From: DATIXJ01 sp035518715
GTDB lineage: Bacteria; Bacteroidota; Ignavibacteria; UBA10030; SZUA-254
NCBI GenBank assembly: GCA_035518715.1
Contig: DATIXJ010000043.1
Location: 186,001-250,000, forward strand
Direction of reading: 5' to 3'
Length of the DNA: 64,000 bases
Program-made: the position numbers and the translations under genes
Shown here: in pieces, positions 34,548 to 42,293 of the stretch
How the letters are laid out: each line of letters opens with the position of its first letter
How positions within the stretch are numbered: position 1 is the first letter of the stretch
Notes under the pieces: model-generated
Told to the model about the DNA's origin: nothing
What the model saw: only the letters and a program-made list of their open reading frames with translations
The model's database searches: none

Positions 34548-35504
34548 TCACTTCATCAAAATCATCTTTTGTGTCTGAACAAAATCTCCGGCCAGAAGTT
34601 GATAAAAGTAAACTCCGCAGGGCAATCGTGATGCATCAAACCTGGTCCGATGTGTTCCGGGTTCCTGAACACCATCAAAAATTGTTGCCACCGTTCTGCC
34701 GAGGACATCGTAAACCGACAAACGAACATTCACCCTTCGTGGCAGATCGTATGCGATTGTCGTCGTAGGGTTGAAAGGGTTGGGGTAATTCTGCAACACG
34801 CTGAACTTCTTCGGAATCGTCATCGGGCCAGACTTATTTTCGACGCCGCTCAGTTTACCATACTTGACACCGTTAATTATCGTCCCCTGTAGATTGGAGA
34901 CCGACCATCCACCGACACTCTTAGCGCATCCAATTCCCTTGGCGAGATATGCTGTTCCCCAATCGACCGGTCCCCAGATAGTATCTGTGCCAACAGTATC
35001 CACGAATACAAATTCTTTCGTTGGTAGAATGAGATTCAGTGCTCCATATGATTGTATGTTCGTGTGCGTCAAACCTAAAAAGGGCTTCATGTAGCACACC
35101 GGCCAAAGAGAGCTGTCCGCGGCCCCAAGATCGTACCAGACCATCTCCGCATTGTCCTGGCACTCGGCCCAAATCCCCCGATACCTCCAGACTCGCAGAG
35201 AGTCGTCAATCCGGTAATATTCCGTATCCTTTTGTGTGATCCATGGCGGATAGATAGTCCCTCCGACGAAGACGCGATACGATTGCCCGTTCGTCATTAC
35301 AGTATCCCCCACGACTTTCTGGTAGAAGAGCTCCGAATTTTCTGGGGAATCCCCCAATGTCAAGTACTCCCAATAATCGCCCACACGCATCGGGAAATAA
35401 TCCTTCAGCGTCGTGTCAATCTGGGAATAGACGAACTGAGGAATGAATAACAGACACAGGAGTCCCAACATGTACGACTTGCGAAAAACTCTGGCGCAAT
35501 TCAT
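34548..35504 (-). CDS. T9SS cargo protein, first gene of the operon
   Basis: The start at 35504 was chosen because GGGGAG lies 8 bp upstream and the signal peptide (SYMLGLLCLLFIPQFVYSQ) then begins normally; a longer in-frame reading has no support. The 318-aa protein has a mature N-terminal part beginning TLKDYFPMRVGDYWEY, an opening found in several Ignavibacteria-type secreted proteins, then no known domain, then a T9SS sorting domain (NYPNPFNPTTTI, SVYDVLGRTVATI, KMILMK). The gene lies behind a promoter and a terminator-like leader hairpin. Confidence 0.8.
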   Translation of the reverse strand: MNCARVFRKSYMLGLLCLLFIPQFVYSQIDTTLKDYFPMRVGDYWEYLTLGDSPENSELFYQKVVGDTVMTNGQSYRVFVGGTIYPPWITQKDTEYYRIDDSLRVWRYRGIWAECQDNAEMVWYDLGAADSSLWPVCYMKPFLGLTHTNIQSYGALNLILPTKEFVFVDTVGTDTIWGPVDWGTAYLAKGIGCAKSVGGWSVSNLQGTIINGVKYGKLSGVENKSGPMTIPKKFSVLQNYPNPFNPTTTIAYDLPRRVNVRLSVYDVLGRTVATIFDGVQEPGTHRTRFDASRLPCGVYFYQLLAGDFVQTQKMILMK

Positions 35505-35540
35505 CTTCTCACTCCCCATCAGTGGGAACCGGCAGGAAAT

Positions 35541-35597
35541 AAAAAACCCTCTTTCTCTCTCTTCCAACAATATCAGAAGAACAAGAAACAGGGTTTA
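35541..35597 (-). terminator. Terminator-like hairpin in the leader of the T9SS operon
   Basis: On the minus strand an imperfect stem of about 20 bp (35576-35597 with 35544-35565, loop about 10 nt) ends in six T, 37 nt before the first cargo gene. It could end the upstream fructose bisphosphatase message, or attenuate the operon if the promoter at 35630-35658 is used. Confidence 0.62.
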
Positions 35598-35629
35598 CAA
35601 CGTGATATCAGACTTGCTAAATCTCTTCT

Positions 35630-35658
35630 AATCTAATAAACTTCTATTCCTCTGTCAA
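35630..35658 (-). promoter_or_regulatory. Promoter of the T9SS cargo operon
   Basis: TTGACA (35653-35658), 17-bp spacer, TAGATT (35630-35635) on the minus strand, followed by a leader of about 120 nt that includes the hairpin at 35541-35597. Confidence 0.58.
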
Positions 35659-35707
35659 ACATAACGGAAATTTCCAACGAAATAATCCACATTTGCCCGA
35701 ATTCGCG

Positions 35708-36718
35708 CTACCTCTTCCCCTGCAAAAACTCCTCACACATTTTCACATCATCTTCACTTCCGAGTATCACCGGCGTGTGCTGGTGGAGCGAAGTCGGCTC
35801 AACCCGCAGTATGCTCTTCTTCCCGTCACTCGAGCGCCCGCCCGCCTGCTCAATTATATACGCCATCGGGTTGCATTCATACATCAACCGCAATTTTCCC
35901 TGCGGATTTTTCTTGTCGCCCGGATACGCGAAAATCCCTCCATATAATAGAGTCCGGTGGGAATCTCCCACCATCGTCCCGATGTACCGCATCGAGTACG
36001 GCCGGCCCGTGGCTTTATCCTCTTCCTTCAAATACGTGATGTACCTCTTCATCCCTTCATCCCAGTTGTGGAAATTTCCCTCGTTCATGCTGTAGATCTT
36101 TCCCTTTTTCGGGATGCGTATGTTTTCGTGAGAGAGAAGGAACTCACCGACACTCGGGTCGAGCGTGAAACCGTGAACGCCGTGGCCCGTCGAATACACG
36201 AAGATCGTGCTCGAACCGTAAATGATATAACCCGCCGCGACCTGCTTGTACCCGGGTTGTAAACAATCCTGGAGCGTTCCTTTTCCCTCTGATGTCACTC
36301 TCTTGAAGATCGTGAATATCGAACCGATCGTGATATTCGCATCAATGTTCGATGAGCCGTCGAGCGGATCGTAGAGAAGCACATACTTGCCGGTGCGGTA
36401 CTGATCGGGGATGTGAAGGATGTCCTCGTTCTCTTCCGAGGCCATCACGCAGACATGCCCGCCGTGATCCATTGCCTTGTAAATGGTTTCGTCTGCGAAT
36501 TCGTCAAGTTTTTTCACCACGTCACCGCTCACATTCATGCGGTCCGTCGTGCCGAGGATATTGACGAGTCCCGCTTTACTCACTTCGCGCCAGACAAGTT
36601 TCGCCGCGAGCGAGAGATCATGGAGCAAACCGGAAAATTCTCCCGTTGCTTCGGGATGCAGCTCTTCCTGCTCGTTGATGAAACGCTCCAGCGTCATGAA
36701 CTTCGGTTGCGAGGGCAT
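35708..36718 (-). CDS. fbp: Fructose-1,6-bisphosphatase class I
   Basis: FBPase removes the 1-phosphate of fructose-1,6-bisphosphate in gluconeogenesis. The 336-aa product has the metal-binding motif LLYDPLDGSSNID near residue 118, GTMVGDSHRTLLYGGIF and the NPMAYIIEQAGG region near the C-terminus, as in eukaryotic and E. coli class I enzymes. The start at 36718 follows AGGAG at 8 bp; a longer reading upstream has no ribosome site. It is divergent from etfB, 205 bp away. Confidence 0.95.
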   Translation of the reverse strand: MPSQPKFMTLERFINEQEELHPEATGEFSGLLHDLSLAAKLVWREVSKAGLVNILGTTDRMNVSGDVVKKLDEFADETIYKAMDHGGHVCVMASEENEDILHIPDQYRTGKYVLLYDPLDGSSNIDANITIGSIFTIFKRVTSEGKGTLQDCLQPGYKQVAAGYIIYGSSTIFVYSTGHGVHGFTLDPSVGEFLLSHENIRIPKKGKIYSMNEGNFHNWDEGMKRYITYLKEEDKATGRPYSMRYIGTMVGDSHRTLLYGGIFAYPGDKKNPQGKLRLMYECNPMAYIIEQAGGRSSDGKKSILRVEPTSLHQHTPVILGSEDDVKMCEEFLQGKR

Positions 36719-36819
36719 CGGACAACTCCTCTTCTGCCTGTGAAAGGAATGATGATACGAAACGGAGCAACATAGGAAAATCTTCTCTGAGTTGCAAGAC
36801 ATCGCGCGCGGCAGTTGTG

Positions 36820-36848
36820 TTGCACAAGTGTGGAATTGTCCGTATATT
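36820..36848 (+). promoter_or_regulatory. Promoter of the etfBA genes
   Basis: TTGCAC (36820-36825), 17-bp spacer, TATATT (36843-36848), followed by TTGGAAG. The same TATATTTTGGAA sequence stands in the promoter at 7277-7305. It gives a leader of about 70 nt. Confidence 0.63.
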
Positions 36849-36923
36849 TTGGAAGCGTCGTCGCAAATTTGCGTTGTTCCCAACAGAACTCACCACGAAT
36901 ATTCAAGCAGTCGGATAGAGACC

Positions 36924-37670
36924 ATGAAAATTGTCGTCTGCATCAATCACGTCCCGGATACCGAAACGAAAGTCAAGGTCGGCGCCGACGGAAAGACGAT
37001 CGACAAGGCGGGAGTGAATTTCATCCTCAACCCGTACGATGAGTTTGCGATCGAAGCCGGATTGAAACTGAAGGAGAAGAACGGCGGAGAGGTGATCGCG
37101 CTGACGCTCGGTGGAGAAACACACAAGGAAACCCTCCGGAAAGCGCTCGCGATGGGGATTGATAAGGCCGTTTTACTCAGAGACGATTCGGTGCGTGATT
37201 CTTTTTCAATTGCGATGGCACTGGCCGACCAGTTGAAGGCCATTTCGGCTGACTGCATACTCTTCGGCAAACAGTCGATAGATTATTACGATGAACAGAT
37301 CCCCGGGTTGATTGCCGAATGGCTCGGGATTCCCTCGGTTTCAGTCGTGGTGAAACTGGAGGTGGAAAACGGCAAGGTGGTGTGTGAAAGGGAAATCGAA
37401 GGCGGACATGAGGTCGTCGAAACGACGCTCCCCGCGGTGATTTCGGCACAAAAAGGGTTGAATGAGCCGCGTTATCCATCACTCAAGGGGATCATGGCAG
37501 CGAAGACGAAGCCGATTGAAGAACATCCTGCGGCTGCCTGCGCGAATGTTCTCGAAGTACTGTCGATGCAGAAGCCGCCCGCAAAAGCCGCGGGAAAGAT
37601 CGTCGGCACAGATGCAACTGCGGTTCCCGAACTCGTGCGCCTGCTGCACGAAGAAGCAAAAGTCATTTAA
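36924..37670 (+). CDS. etfB: Electron transfer flavoprotein, beta subunit
   Basis: EtfB with EtfA forms a soluble flavoprotein (FAD and AMP or a second FAD) that carries electrons between dehydrogenases and an ETF oxidoreductase or bifurcating complex. The 248-aa product has the family start MKIVVCINHVPDTETKVKV, NPYDEFAIEAGLKLKE and the AMP-loop region ALADQLKAISADCILFGKQSIDYYDEQ. The start at 36924 was chosen for the family N-terminus; the upstream reading would add an unrelated tail. etfA follows after 34 bp of AT-rich sequence. No acyl-CoA dehydrogenase is adjacent. Confidence 0.93.
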   Translation: MKIVVCINHVPDTETKVKVGADGKTIDKAGVNFILNPYDEFAIEAGLKLKEKNGGEVIALTLGGETHKETLRKALAMGIDKAVLLRDDSVRDSFSIAMALADQLKAISADCILFGKQSIDYYDEQIPGLIAEWLGIPSVSVVVKLEVENGKVVCEREIEGGHEVVETTLPAVISAQKGLNEPRYPSLKGIMAAKTKPIEEHPAAACANVLEVLSMQKPPAKAAGKIVGTDATAVPELVRLLHEEAKVI

Positions 37671-37702
37671 TTTCGAAATTCGAATTTTCAATTTATAAAT
37701 TC
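37668..37702 (+). repeat. AT-rich stretch between etfB and etfA
   Basis: A short AT-rich palindromic run (ATTTCGAAATTCGAAT and relatives) fills the 34 bp gap between the two etf genes. It resembles the AT-rich repeat family but is more divergent, so the link is tentative. Confidence 0.3.
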
Positions 37703-37704
37703 TC

Positions 37705-38682
37705 ATGACGAAAATTCTGGCCTTCGCTGAGCAGCGCGAAGGAAAATTCAAGAAAGCCGCATTTGAGGCAACGCAGACGGCAAAGAATATTGCCGGTCAG
37801 CTGAGCGGCGAAGCGGTTGCGCTGGTGGTTGGCGATGGCATTGACGGTATTGCCGCACAGCTTGGCCAGTACGGCGCCGCAAGAGTGATCGCTGTCCAGG
37901 ATCCGCGGCTGAAAAATTACTCGACGACCGCCTACAGTAAGGTCGTCGCAGAAATCGCGAAGCAGGAGAATGCTTCGGTTATCATTCTTCCCGCAACGCA
38001 GATGGGAAAAGATCTTTCGCCCCGCGTATCGGGAAAGCTTGGAGCAGGCCTTGCAGCCGATTGTACCGCGCTGAAAGTCTCGAACGGAGAAATTGTCGCG
38101 ACACGCCCTGTGTATGCGGGCAAGTCGCTCGTCGATATTCGTATCACCTCTCCGGTGAAGATCTTCACGCTGCGCCCCAATGTCTTTACTGCGGTCCCCG
38201 GCGGAAACGGATCACCGAATGTGCAAAAGGCAACGGTCAATCTGACCGATGCAGATTTTGCCGCGAAGGTCACGGGGATAAAAATCGCGGAAGGCCGTCC
38301 GGATGTTACCGAGGCAGGAATCATCGTCTCCGGCGGACGCGGGATGAAAGGTCCCGAACATTTCGTGCTCGTTGAAAAGCTCGCGGACGTTCTGGGTGCA
38401 GGAGTCGGTGCTTCACGCGCCGTGGTCGACGCGGGATGGAGACCGCACGACGAGCAGGTCGGACAGACCGGCAAGACGGTTTCGCCGTCGCTCTATATTG
38501 CCTGCGGCATCTCGGGTGCGGTGCAGCATCTTGCGGGAATGTCTTCTTCTAAGTATATTGTTGCAATCAACAAGGATAAGGACGCGCCGATTTTTCAGAT
38601 CGCGGATTACGGCATCGTAGGTGATGTATTCGAAATCCTGCCGGCGCTGACCGAAGAAGTCCGGAAACTGTTGGGGAAGTAA
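37705..38682 (+). CDS. etfA: Electron transfer flavoprotein, alpha subunit
   Basis: The 325-aa alpha subunit binds FAD. Residues about 200-310 hold the FAD domain: GGRGMKGPEHF, GASRAVVDAGW, GQTGKTVSPSLYIACGISGAVQHLAGM and AINKDKDAPIFQIADYGIVGD, all highly typical. It is 34 bp after etfB. Whether it is a plain or bifurcating ETF cannot be decided from this sequence alone. Confidence 0.95.
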   Translation: MTKILAFAEQREGKFKKAAFEATQTAKNIAGQLSGEAVALVVGDGIDGIAAQLGQYGAARVIAVQDPRLKNYSTTAYSKVVAEIAKQENASVIILPATQMGKDLSPRVSGKLGAGLAADCTALKVSNGEIVATRPVYAGKSLVDIRITSPVKIFTLRPNVFTAVPGGNGSPNVQKATVNLTDADFAAKVTGIKIAEGRPDVTEAGIIVSGGRGMKGPEHFVLVEKLADVLGAGVGASRAVVDAGWRPHDEQVGQTGKTVSPSLYIACGISGAVQHLAGMSSSKYIVAINKDKDAPIFQIADYGIVGDVFEILPALTEEVRKLLGK

Positions 38683-38695
38683 AGGAAGAGATATT

Positions 38696-39265
38696 GTGGA
38701 AAAGATCCAGGTCGATATATTGGGACTCTCAACGAGTCCGGCAAGCGGCGGAGCGTATGCATTGATCCTCAAGGAGGTCAGCGGCAGCCGGCGCCTGCCC
38801 ATCATTATCGGTGCGTTCGAGGCACAGTCGATCGCGCTCGAAATGGAAGGAATCAAGCCCCCACGGCCGCTAACGCACGACCTGATGAAAAATCTCCTCG
38901 ACTCCATGGGTGCCGATCTTGCCGAGATCGTTATCAGCGAGTTGAAAGACGGAACATTTTACGCGAAACTCCGGTTCGACGGGCAGGAAATCGACGCGCG
39001 CCCGAGCGATGCGATCGCCCTTGCCGTGAGAGTCGGAGCCCCGATTTTTGTCATGGACAAAGTAATGGATGAGGCCGCGTTTATGCCTGAAAATGAAGAG
39101 CAGGAAAGTCTTGAGGGAGGAAAAGGAGCTGCGTTGACGAAGGACAGCAGTCTGACGAAACTCGAAGCATTCCGGGCACAGCTGAAAGAAGCCATCGAGC
39201 GGGAAGATTACGAGAAAGCTGCACAGCTTCGCGACGAAATCCGGAAGCTCGAACAGCGTCACTGA
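38696..39265 (+). CDS. Bifunctional nuclease (BFN) family protein with UVR motif
   Basis: A 189-aa protein with a bifunctional nuclease domain (residues 1-125; LPIIIGAFEAQSIALEMEG and SDAIALAVRVGAPIFV) and a C-terminal UvrB/UvrC motif (about 153-187: LKEAIEREDYEKAAQLRDEIRKLE) separated by a flexible linker. BFN proteins have been shown in plants to cut RNA and DNA. The UVR motif suggests binding to repair or protein-degradation partners. The GTG start at 38696 is supported by AAGGAAGAG at 5-8 bp. Its end overlaps pdxJ by 7 bp, head to head at the tails. Confidence 0.88.
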   Translation: MEKIQVDILGLSTSPASGGAYALILKEVSGSRRLPIIIGAFEAQSIALEMEGIKPPRPLTHDLMKNLLDSMGADLAEIVISELKDGTFYAKLRFDGQEIDARPSDAIALAVRVGAPIFVMDKVMDEAAFMPENEEQESLEGGKGAALTKDSSLTKLEAFRAQLKEAIEREDYEKAAQLRDEIRKLEQRH

Positions 39266-39996
39266 TTGCCCGAGCCGCGCCTCCGCTGTTTTACCAGATC
39301 AGCCATCTCCTCCACCGCACGTTGTAATCCCACCGCAACGGCACGCACAATAATAGCGTGACCGATACTCACCTCTTCGATCTCACGGATGCGGGCGAAC
39401 GGCGCGATGTTCGTGTAGTCGAGACCGTGTCCCGCGTTTACCACAAGCCCGATTGAGCTCCCGTATGCTGCCATTGATCGAATCTGATCGAGGCGGCGTC
39501 TTCGTGACGCTGCGGAGGGAGCATCGGCATATTCTCCGGTGTGAAGCTCGATCATGTCCGAGCCGATCTCATTCGCCGTGTCGATCTGTTGCTTCTTGGG
39601 ATCGATAAAGAGGCTGACCGGAATACCTCGTTCGTGAAAGCGGTTGATGACTCTTTCGAGCGGCTTGCGGAGCCGGTAAACATCCAGTCCGCCCTCGGTC
39701 GTGAGCTCTTTCCGTTTCTCCGGAACGAGTGTCACGAGATCCGGTTTGATGCGCAGTGCGATACCAACGATCTCCGGCGTTGCTGCCATTTCGAGGTCGA
39801 GCTTTGTGGTGATAGACTTGCGGAGGCGGCCGACGTCGTTGTCACGGATGTGTCTTCGATCTTCGCGGAGGTGACATACAATCCCATCGGCACCCGCAGA
39901 CTCGGCGATTCTTGCTGCAGCGACCGGATCGGGAACGGTGCCGCCGCGGGCGTTGCGCAGTGTTGCGATGTGATCGATATTAATCGAGAGCCGCAT
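39259..39996 (-). CDS. pdxJ: Pyridoxine 5'-phosphate synthase
   Basis: PdxJ makes pyridoxine 5'-phosphate from 1-deoxyxylulose-5-phosphate and aminoacetone phosphate. The 245-aa TIM barrel shows the start MRLSINIDHIATLRNARGG, the GADGIVCHLREDRRHI region, catalytic Glu in TTEGGLD and VNAGHGLDYTN near the C-terminus. All are family-typical. Six bp separate it from the YbbR gene upstream, so they are likely co-transcribed. Confidence 0.96.
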   Translation of the reverse strand: MRLSINIDHIATLRNARGGTVPDPVAAARIAESAGADGIVCHLREDRRHIRDNDVGRLRKSITTKLDLEMAATPEIVGIALRIKPDLVTLVPEKRKELTTEGGLDVYRLRKPLERVINRFHERGIPVSLFIDPKKQQIDTANEIGSDMIELHTGEYADAPSAASRRRRLDQIRSMAAYGSSIGLVVNAGHGLDYTNIAPFARIREIEEVSIGHAIIVRAVAVGLQRAVEEMADLVKQRRRGSGNQ

Positions 39997-40001
39997 GGAG
40001 A

Positions 40002-40925
40002 TTACAGCCGCTTCCGGATGATGTACTGAAACCTCGTGGGATTCTTGCTGACGACTTTCACATCTTCGGGAACCGTGAGCGTCGGCGTGATGGATTGCAT
40101 CGAATCCTGCGGGAGGTCGATGTAGTTGATCGTCAATTGAAAATCATTGGGCGTGAGTTTTGCCAGCTGATCGATGCCGCCGCGGACGATGATGTCCATT
40201 TTGGGAGGAATGAAGATGACTTCGCGGTTCGGCTGGACGTCGGTTGCAACGACGGGGATTCCGGCAAAGGTCTTCTCCGCGAAGGGCTGCACGTTGAGTT
40301 CGACGCGGGTTGAGCGGGCGGAGAGCTCGATTCCGTAATCGCCGGGATCTTCGAGCGGAATGGTCATGTCGAGCGGCGAGTGCAATCCGTCGTACTTTCT
40401 GTAGATGGTCTCCCACTGTGTAATTGCACGGAGCGCGGGCTCGGCGCCGCCGATCGTAATGCTGTCCGGTGTGAGGCGAAACGGACCGACTTCGCCATAT
40501 CCCTCCTGGTATTCGAGCATGAACCGCGGCACGATCGGTACGCGCTTTTCAGTGTAGTCGACAACCGCGAGGATCATGGAATCGGGTTTCACATCAAGCG
40601 GCTGCAGTGCAAACGGCAGTTTGATATGTTCGAGGAGGTCACGGCTCGTCAGAGAGAAGTCCTGAGAACCGATCGACGACATATCGATGAAGTATTTCAC
40701 GTCGGGAGAAAGCGAAAGTCCGGCAAGCAGCCATCCGGTGCCGCGGAATTTTACGTTGATGAATTTGGGAACAGGATATTTCAGCGCCTTCCCTTCCTTC
40801 ATGTTCTCGATCACGACCGGGATTCTCCGGACGACCGTATACTCATCGCGCATGTTGACGGAAAGCCAGAGGATGACCGCGAACAGTATTGATCCGATGA
40901 CGATATGGTAGCGCTTGTTCTCCAT
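40002..40925 (-). CDS. YbbR-domain protein (CdaR-like)
   Basis: A 307-aa protein with one N-terminal transmembrane helix (about residues 9-24, HIVIGSILFAVILWLSV), then YbbR-type beta domains outside the membrane (segments PVVIENMKEGKA, VPIVPRFMLEYQEGYGEVGPFRLTPDSITIGGAE, IPVVATDVQPNREV). YbbR/CdaR proteins regulate diadenylate cyclase CdaA in other bacteria; no cdaA is next to it here, although cdaA-ybbR pairs are common in the group. pdxJ follows immediately. Confidence 0.85.
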   Translation of the reverse strand: MENKRYHIVIGSILFAVILWLSVNMRDEYTVVRRIPVVIENMKEGKALKYPVPKFINVKFRGTGWLLAGLSLSPDVKYFIDMSSIGSQDFSLTSRDLLEHIKLPFALQPLDVKPDSMILAVVDYTEKRVPIVPRFMLEYQEGYGEVGPFRLTPDSITIGGAEPALRAITQWETIYRKYDGLHSPLDMTIPLEDPGDYGIELSARSTRVELNVQPFAEKTFAGIPVVATDVQPNREVIFIPPKMDIIVRGGIDQLAKLTPNDFQLTINYIDLPQDSMQSITPTLTVPEDVKVVSKNPTRFQYIIRKRL

Positions 40926-40929
40926 AGAA

Positions 40930-40961
40930 ACAAAAAAACTCTATCCGGCCAGGATAGAGTT
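40930..40961 (-). terminator. Intrinsic terminator after the BMC genes
   Basis: A 10-bp stem (40937-40946 with 40952-40961), loop of 5 nt, ending on the minus strand in a T7 run. It lies 18 bp after the stop codon of the second BMC gene and just before the YbbR start, so it separates the two transcripts. Confidence 0.88.
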
Positions 40962-40978
40962 CTGAAAACTGCACGAAT

Positions 40979-41584
40979 TTATTTAGGGAACTTTGTTTTC
41001 AAGAGAATTTCGATGAGCTCGTGCCGGTTGGCACGGGAAATCTGCCTGCCGAAGATCGGAAGCCCCTCCACGCTCCTGGCGTAATGGCGCAGCTCGTGGA
41101 CGGTCATCACCTCCAGCTCACGTCGAAGCGACTGCTCGTCGGTACTGGTCGGCGCGGTGCCGCTGATTCTATCCGGTTCGGGCATTGACTCCTCCTCTTC
41201 CGGAGGTACCGGCTCGGGTTCTTCGGCTGCCGGGCGCTTTGCCGGTCTGCCGCGGGGTTTGCGCGGTTCCTCGGGTGCGCGTTCGCTCGGTTTCTCTCTT
41301 GTCTGGGACGGTGGAGGATAGATCAGGATTTCTGTTTCATCATCGGGTCGGGGAATAACGTGGACCGAGATGAGCTCTCCGACGCGCTGAGCTGCTGCTG
41401 CGCCGGCATCCACTGCGGCACGAACGGCGGCAACGTCGCCCCGGATCTTGATCGTCATCAGTCCCGCGTCGGCGCGTTCGCGGCCGATGAGTTCCACGTC
41501 GGCGGCTTTCGTAGCGGCATCAGCCGCCTCGATTGCCCCGACGAGACCGCGGGTTTCGATCAGTCCTAATGCGTAATCAAGCAT
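40979..41584 (-). CDS. BMC shell protein with AT-hook-like motif and SAP-like tail
   Basis: A 201-aa protein. Residues 1-88 are a BMC-H shell domain (ALGLIETRGLVGAIEAAD, DVAAVRAAVDAGAAAAQRVGELISVHVIPRP). From residue 90 a Pro/Glu-rich linker carries RKPRGRPAKR at 108-117, the PRGRP core of an AT-hook, and the last about 40 residues (159-197: MTVHELRHYARSVEGLPI then ANRHELIEILLK) look like a SAP or Rho-N helix-extended-helix unit. Shell proteins form hexamers that tile microcompartments; the extras suggest that this one binds nucleic acid or cargo. It follows the canonical BMC-H gene with a hairpin between them. The domain call is sure; the tail function is inference. Confidence 0.85.
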   Translation of the reverse strand: MLDYALGLIETRGLVGAIEAADAATKAADVELIGRERADAGLMTIKIRGDVAAVRAAVDAGAAAAQRVGELISVHVIPRPDDETEILIYPPPSQTREKPSERAPEEPRKPRGRPAKRPAAEEPEPVPPEEEESMPEPDRISGTAPTSTDEQSLRRELEVMTVHELRHYARSVEGLPIFGRQISRANRHELIEILLKTKFPK

Positions 41585-41665
41585 TGAAATATTCCCTCAA
41601 TCGGTGTCCCGTCACGCCTCCCGCAGATGATGGAAGGGGGGCGGCGGGAAAACGGAACGACCCGC

Positions 41666-41693
41666 CCCGTCCCGCTCTGATGAGCGGGACGGG
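41666..41693 (-). other. GC-rich hairpin between the two BMC genes
   Basis: A perfect 12-bp stem (41666-41677 with 41682-41693) with a 4-nt loop, and a weaker GC stem (GGCGGG/CCCGCC) just downstream on the minus strand, lie 10 bp after the first BMC stop codon. No T run, so likely a stabiliser or partial stop that sets shell protein ratios. Confidence 0.5.
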
Positions 41694-41703
41694 ACGGATG
41701 AAA

Positions 41704-42000
41704 TCACTTTGCTTGCGGACGTTTGGGAAGAATCATCTCGACGTCCATATGCGGACGCGGGATGACATGGACGGATACGAGCTCACCAACGCGCTGTGCT
41801 GCCGCTGCTCCGGCGTCGGTGGCTGCTTTGACCGCGCCGACATCGCCGCGGACCATCACCGTAACATATCCTCCGCCGATAACCTCTTTGCCGATGAGCG
41901 TGACCTTCGCCGCCTTGACCATTGCATCGGCTGCTTCAATGGAACCAACTAAGCCTTTTGTCTCGACCATGCCAAGAGCATCGAGTGAGATATCTGCCAT
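41704..42000 (-). CDS. BMC-H shell protein (canonical hexamer)
   Basis: A 98-aa BMC shell protein of the PduA/EutM/CcmK type. It has ALGMVETKGLVGSIEAADAMVKAAKV, the lysine/Gly-rich IGKEVIGGGYVTVMVRGD strand, and DAGAAAAQRVGELVSVHVIPRPH near the end. Such proteins form hexamers with a central pore. The start at 42000 is set by AAAGGA at about 6 bp and by the normal BMC N-terminus (MADISLDALG). No signature enzyme, EutN/CcmL vertex protein or BMC-T gene is in the window; they should be elsewhere in the genome. Confidence 0.93.
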   Translation of the reverse strand: MADISLDALGMVETKGLVGSIEAADAMVKAAKVTLIGKEVIGGGYVTVMVRGDVGAVKAATDAGAAAAQRVGELVSVHVIPRPHMDVEMILPKRPQAK

Positions 42001-42057
42001 GAAAAATTCCTTTCCAACAAGTGAGATGGCGTCGTCTTCTTTCGAAGATGTACGACG

Positions 42058-42086
42058 AATATAGCGAAACGGGAGCATATTGTCAA
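42058..42086 (-). promoter_or_regulatory. Strong promoter of the BMC shell operon
   Basis: On the minus strand TTGACA (42081-42086), exactly 17 bp, TATATT (42058-42063): close to the ideal housekeeping promoter. It gives a leader of about 50 nt, which fits highly expressed shell genes. Confidence 0.78.
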
Positions 42087-42293
42087 ACCAGATGCTCCGC
42101 GATCTATTCAAATTAATTAATATTGCATGATTTTTCCGGCATTCTGCTTTGATCCGTTGATTCCAGACCGGTCTTTCTGTCCTGCGGCGTTGCTCCGGAC
42201 AAGCTCGTACTTTGGTATTCTATGTCCGTTTGAGTAACTTTCTTCATCGGAATCCGGCAACTTCAACGTTTTACCTATAGAGGGAACCATCTC

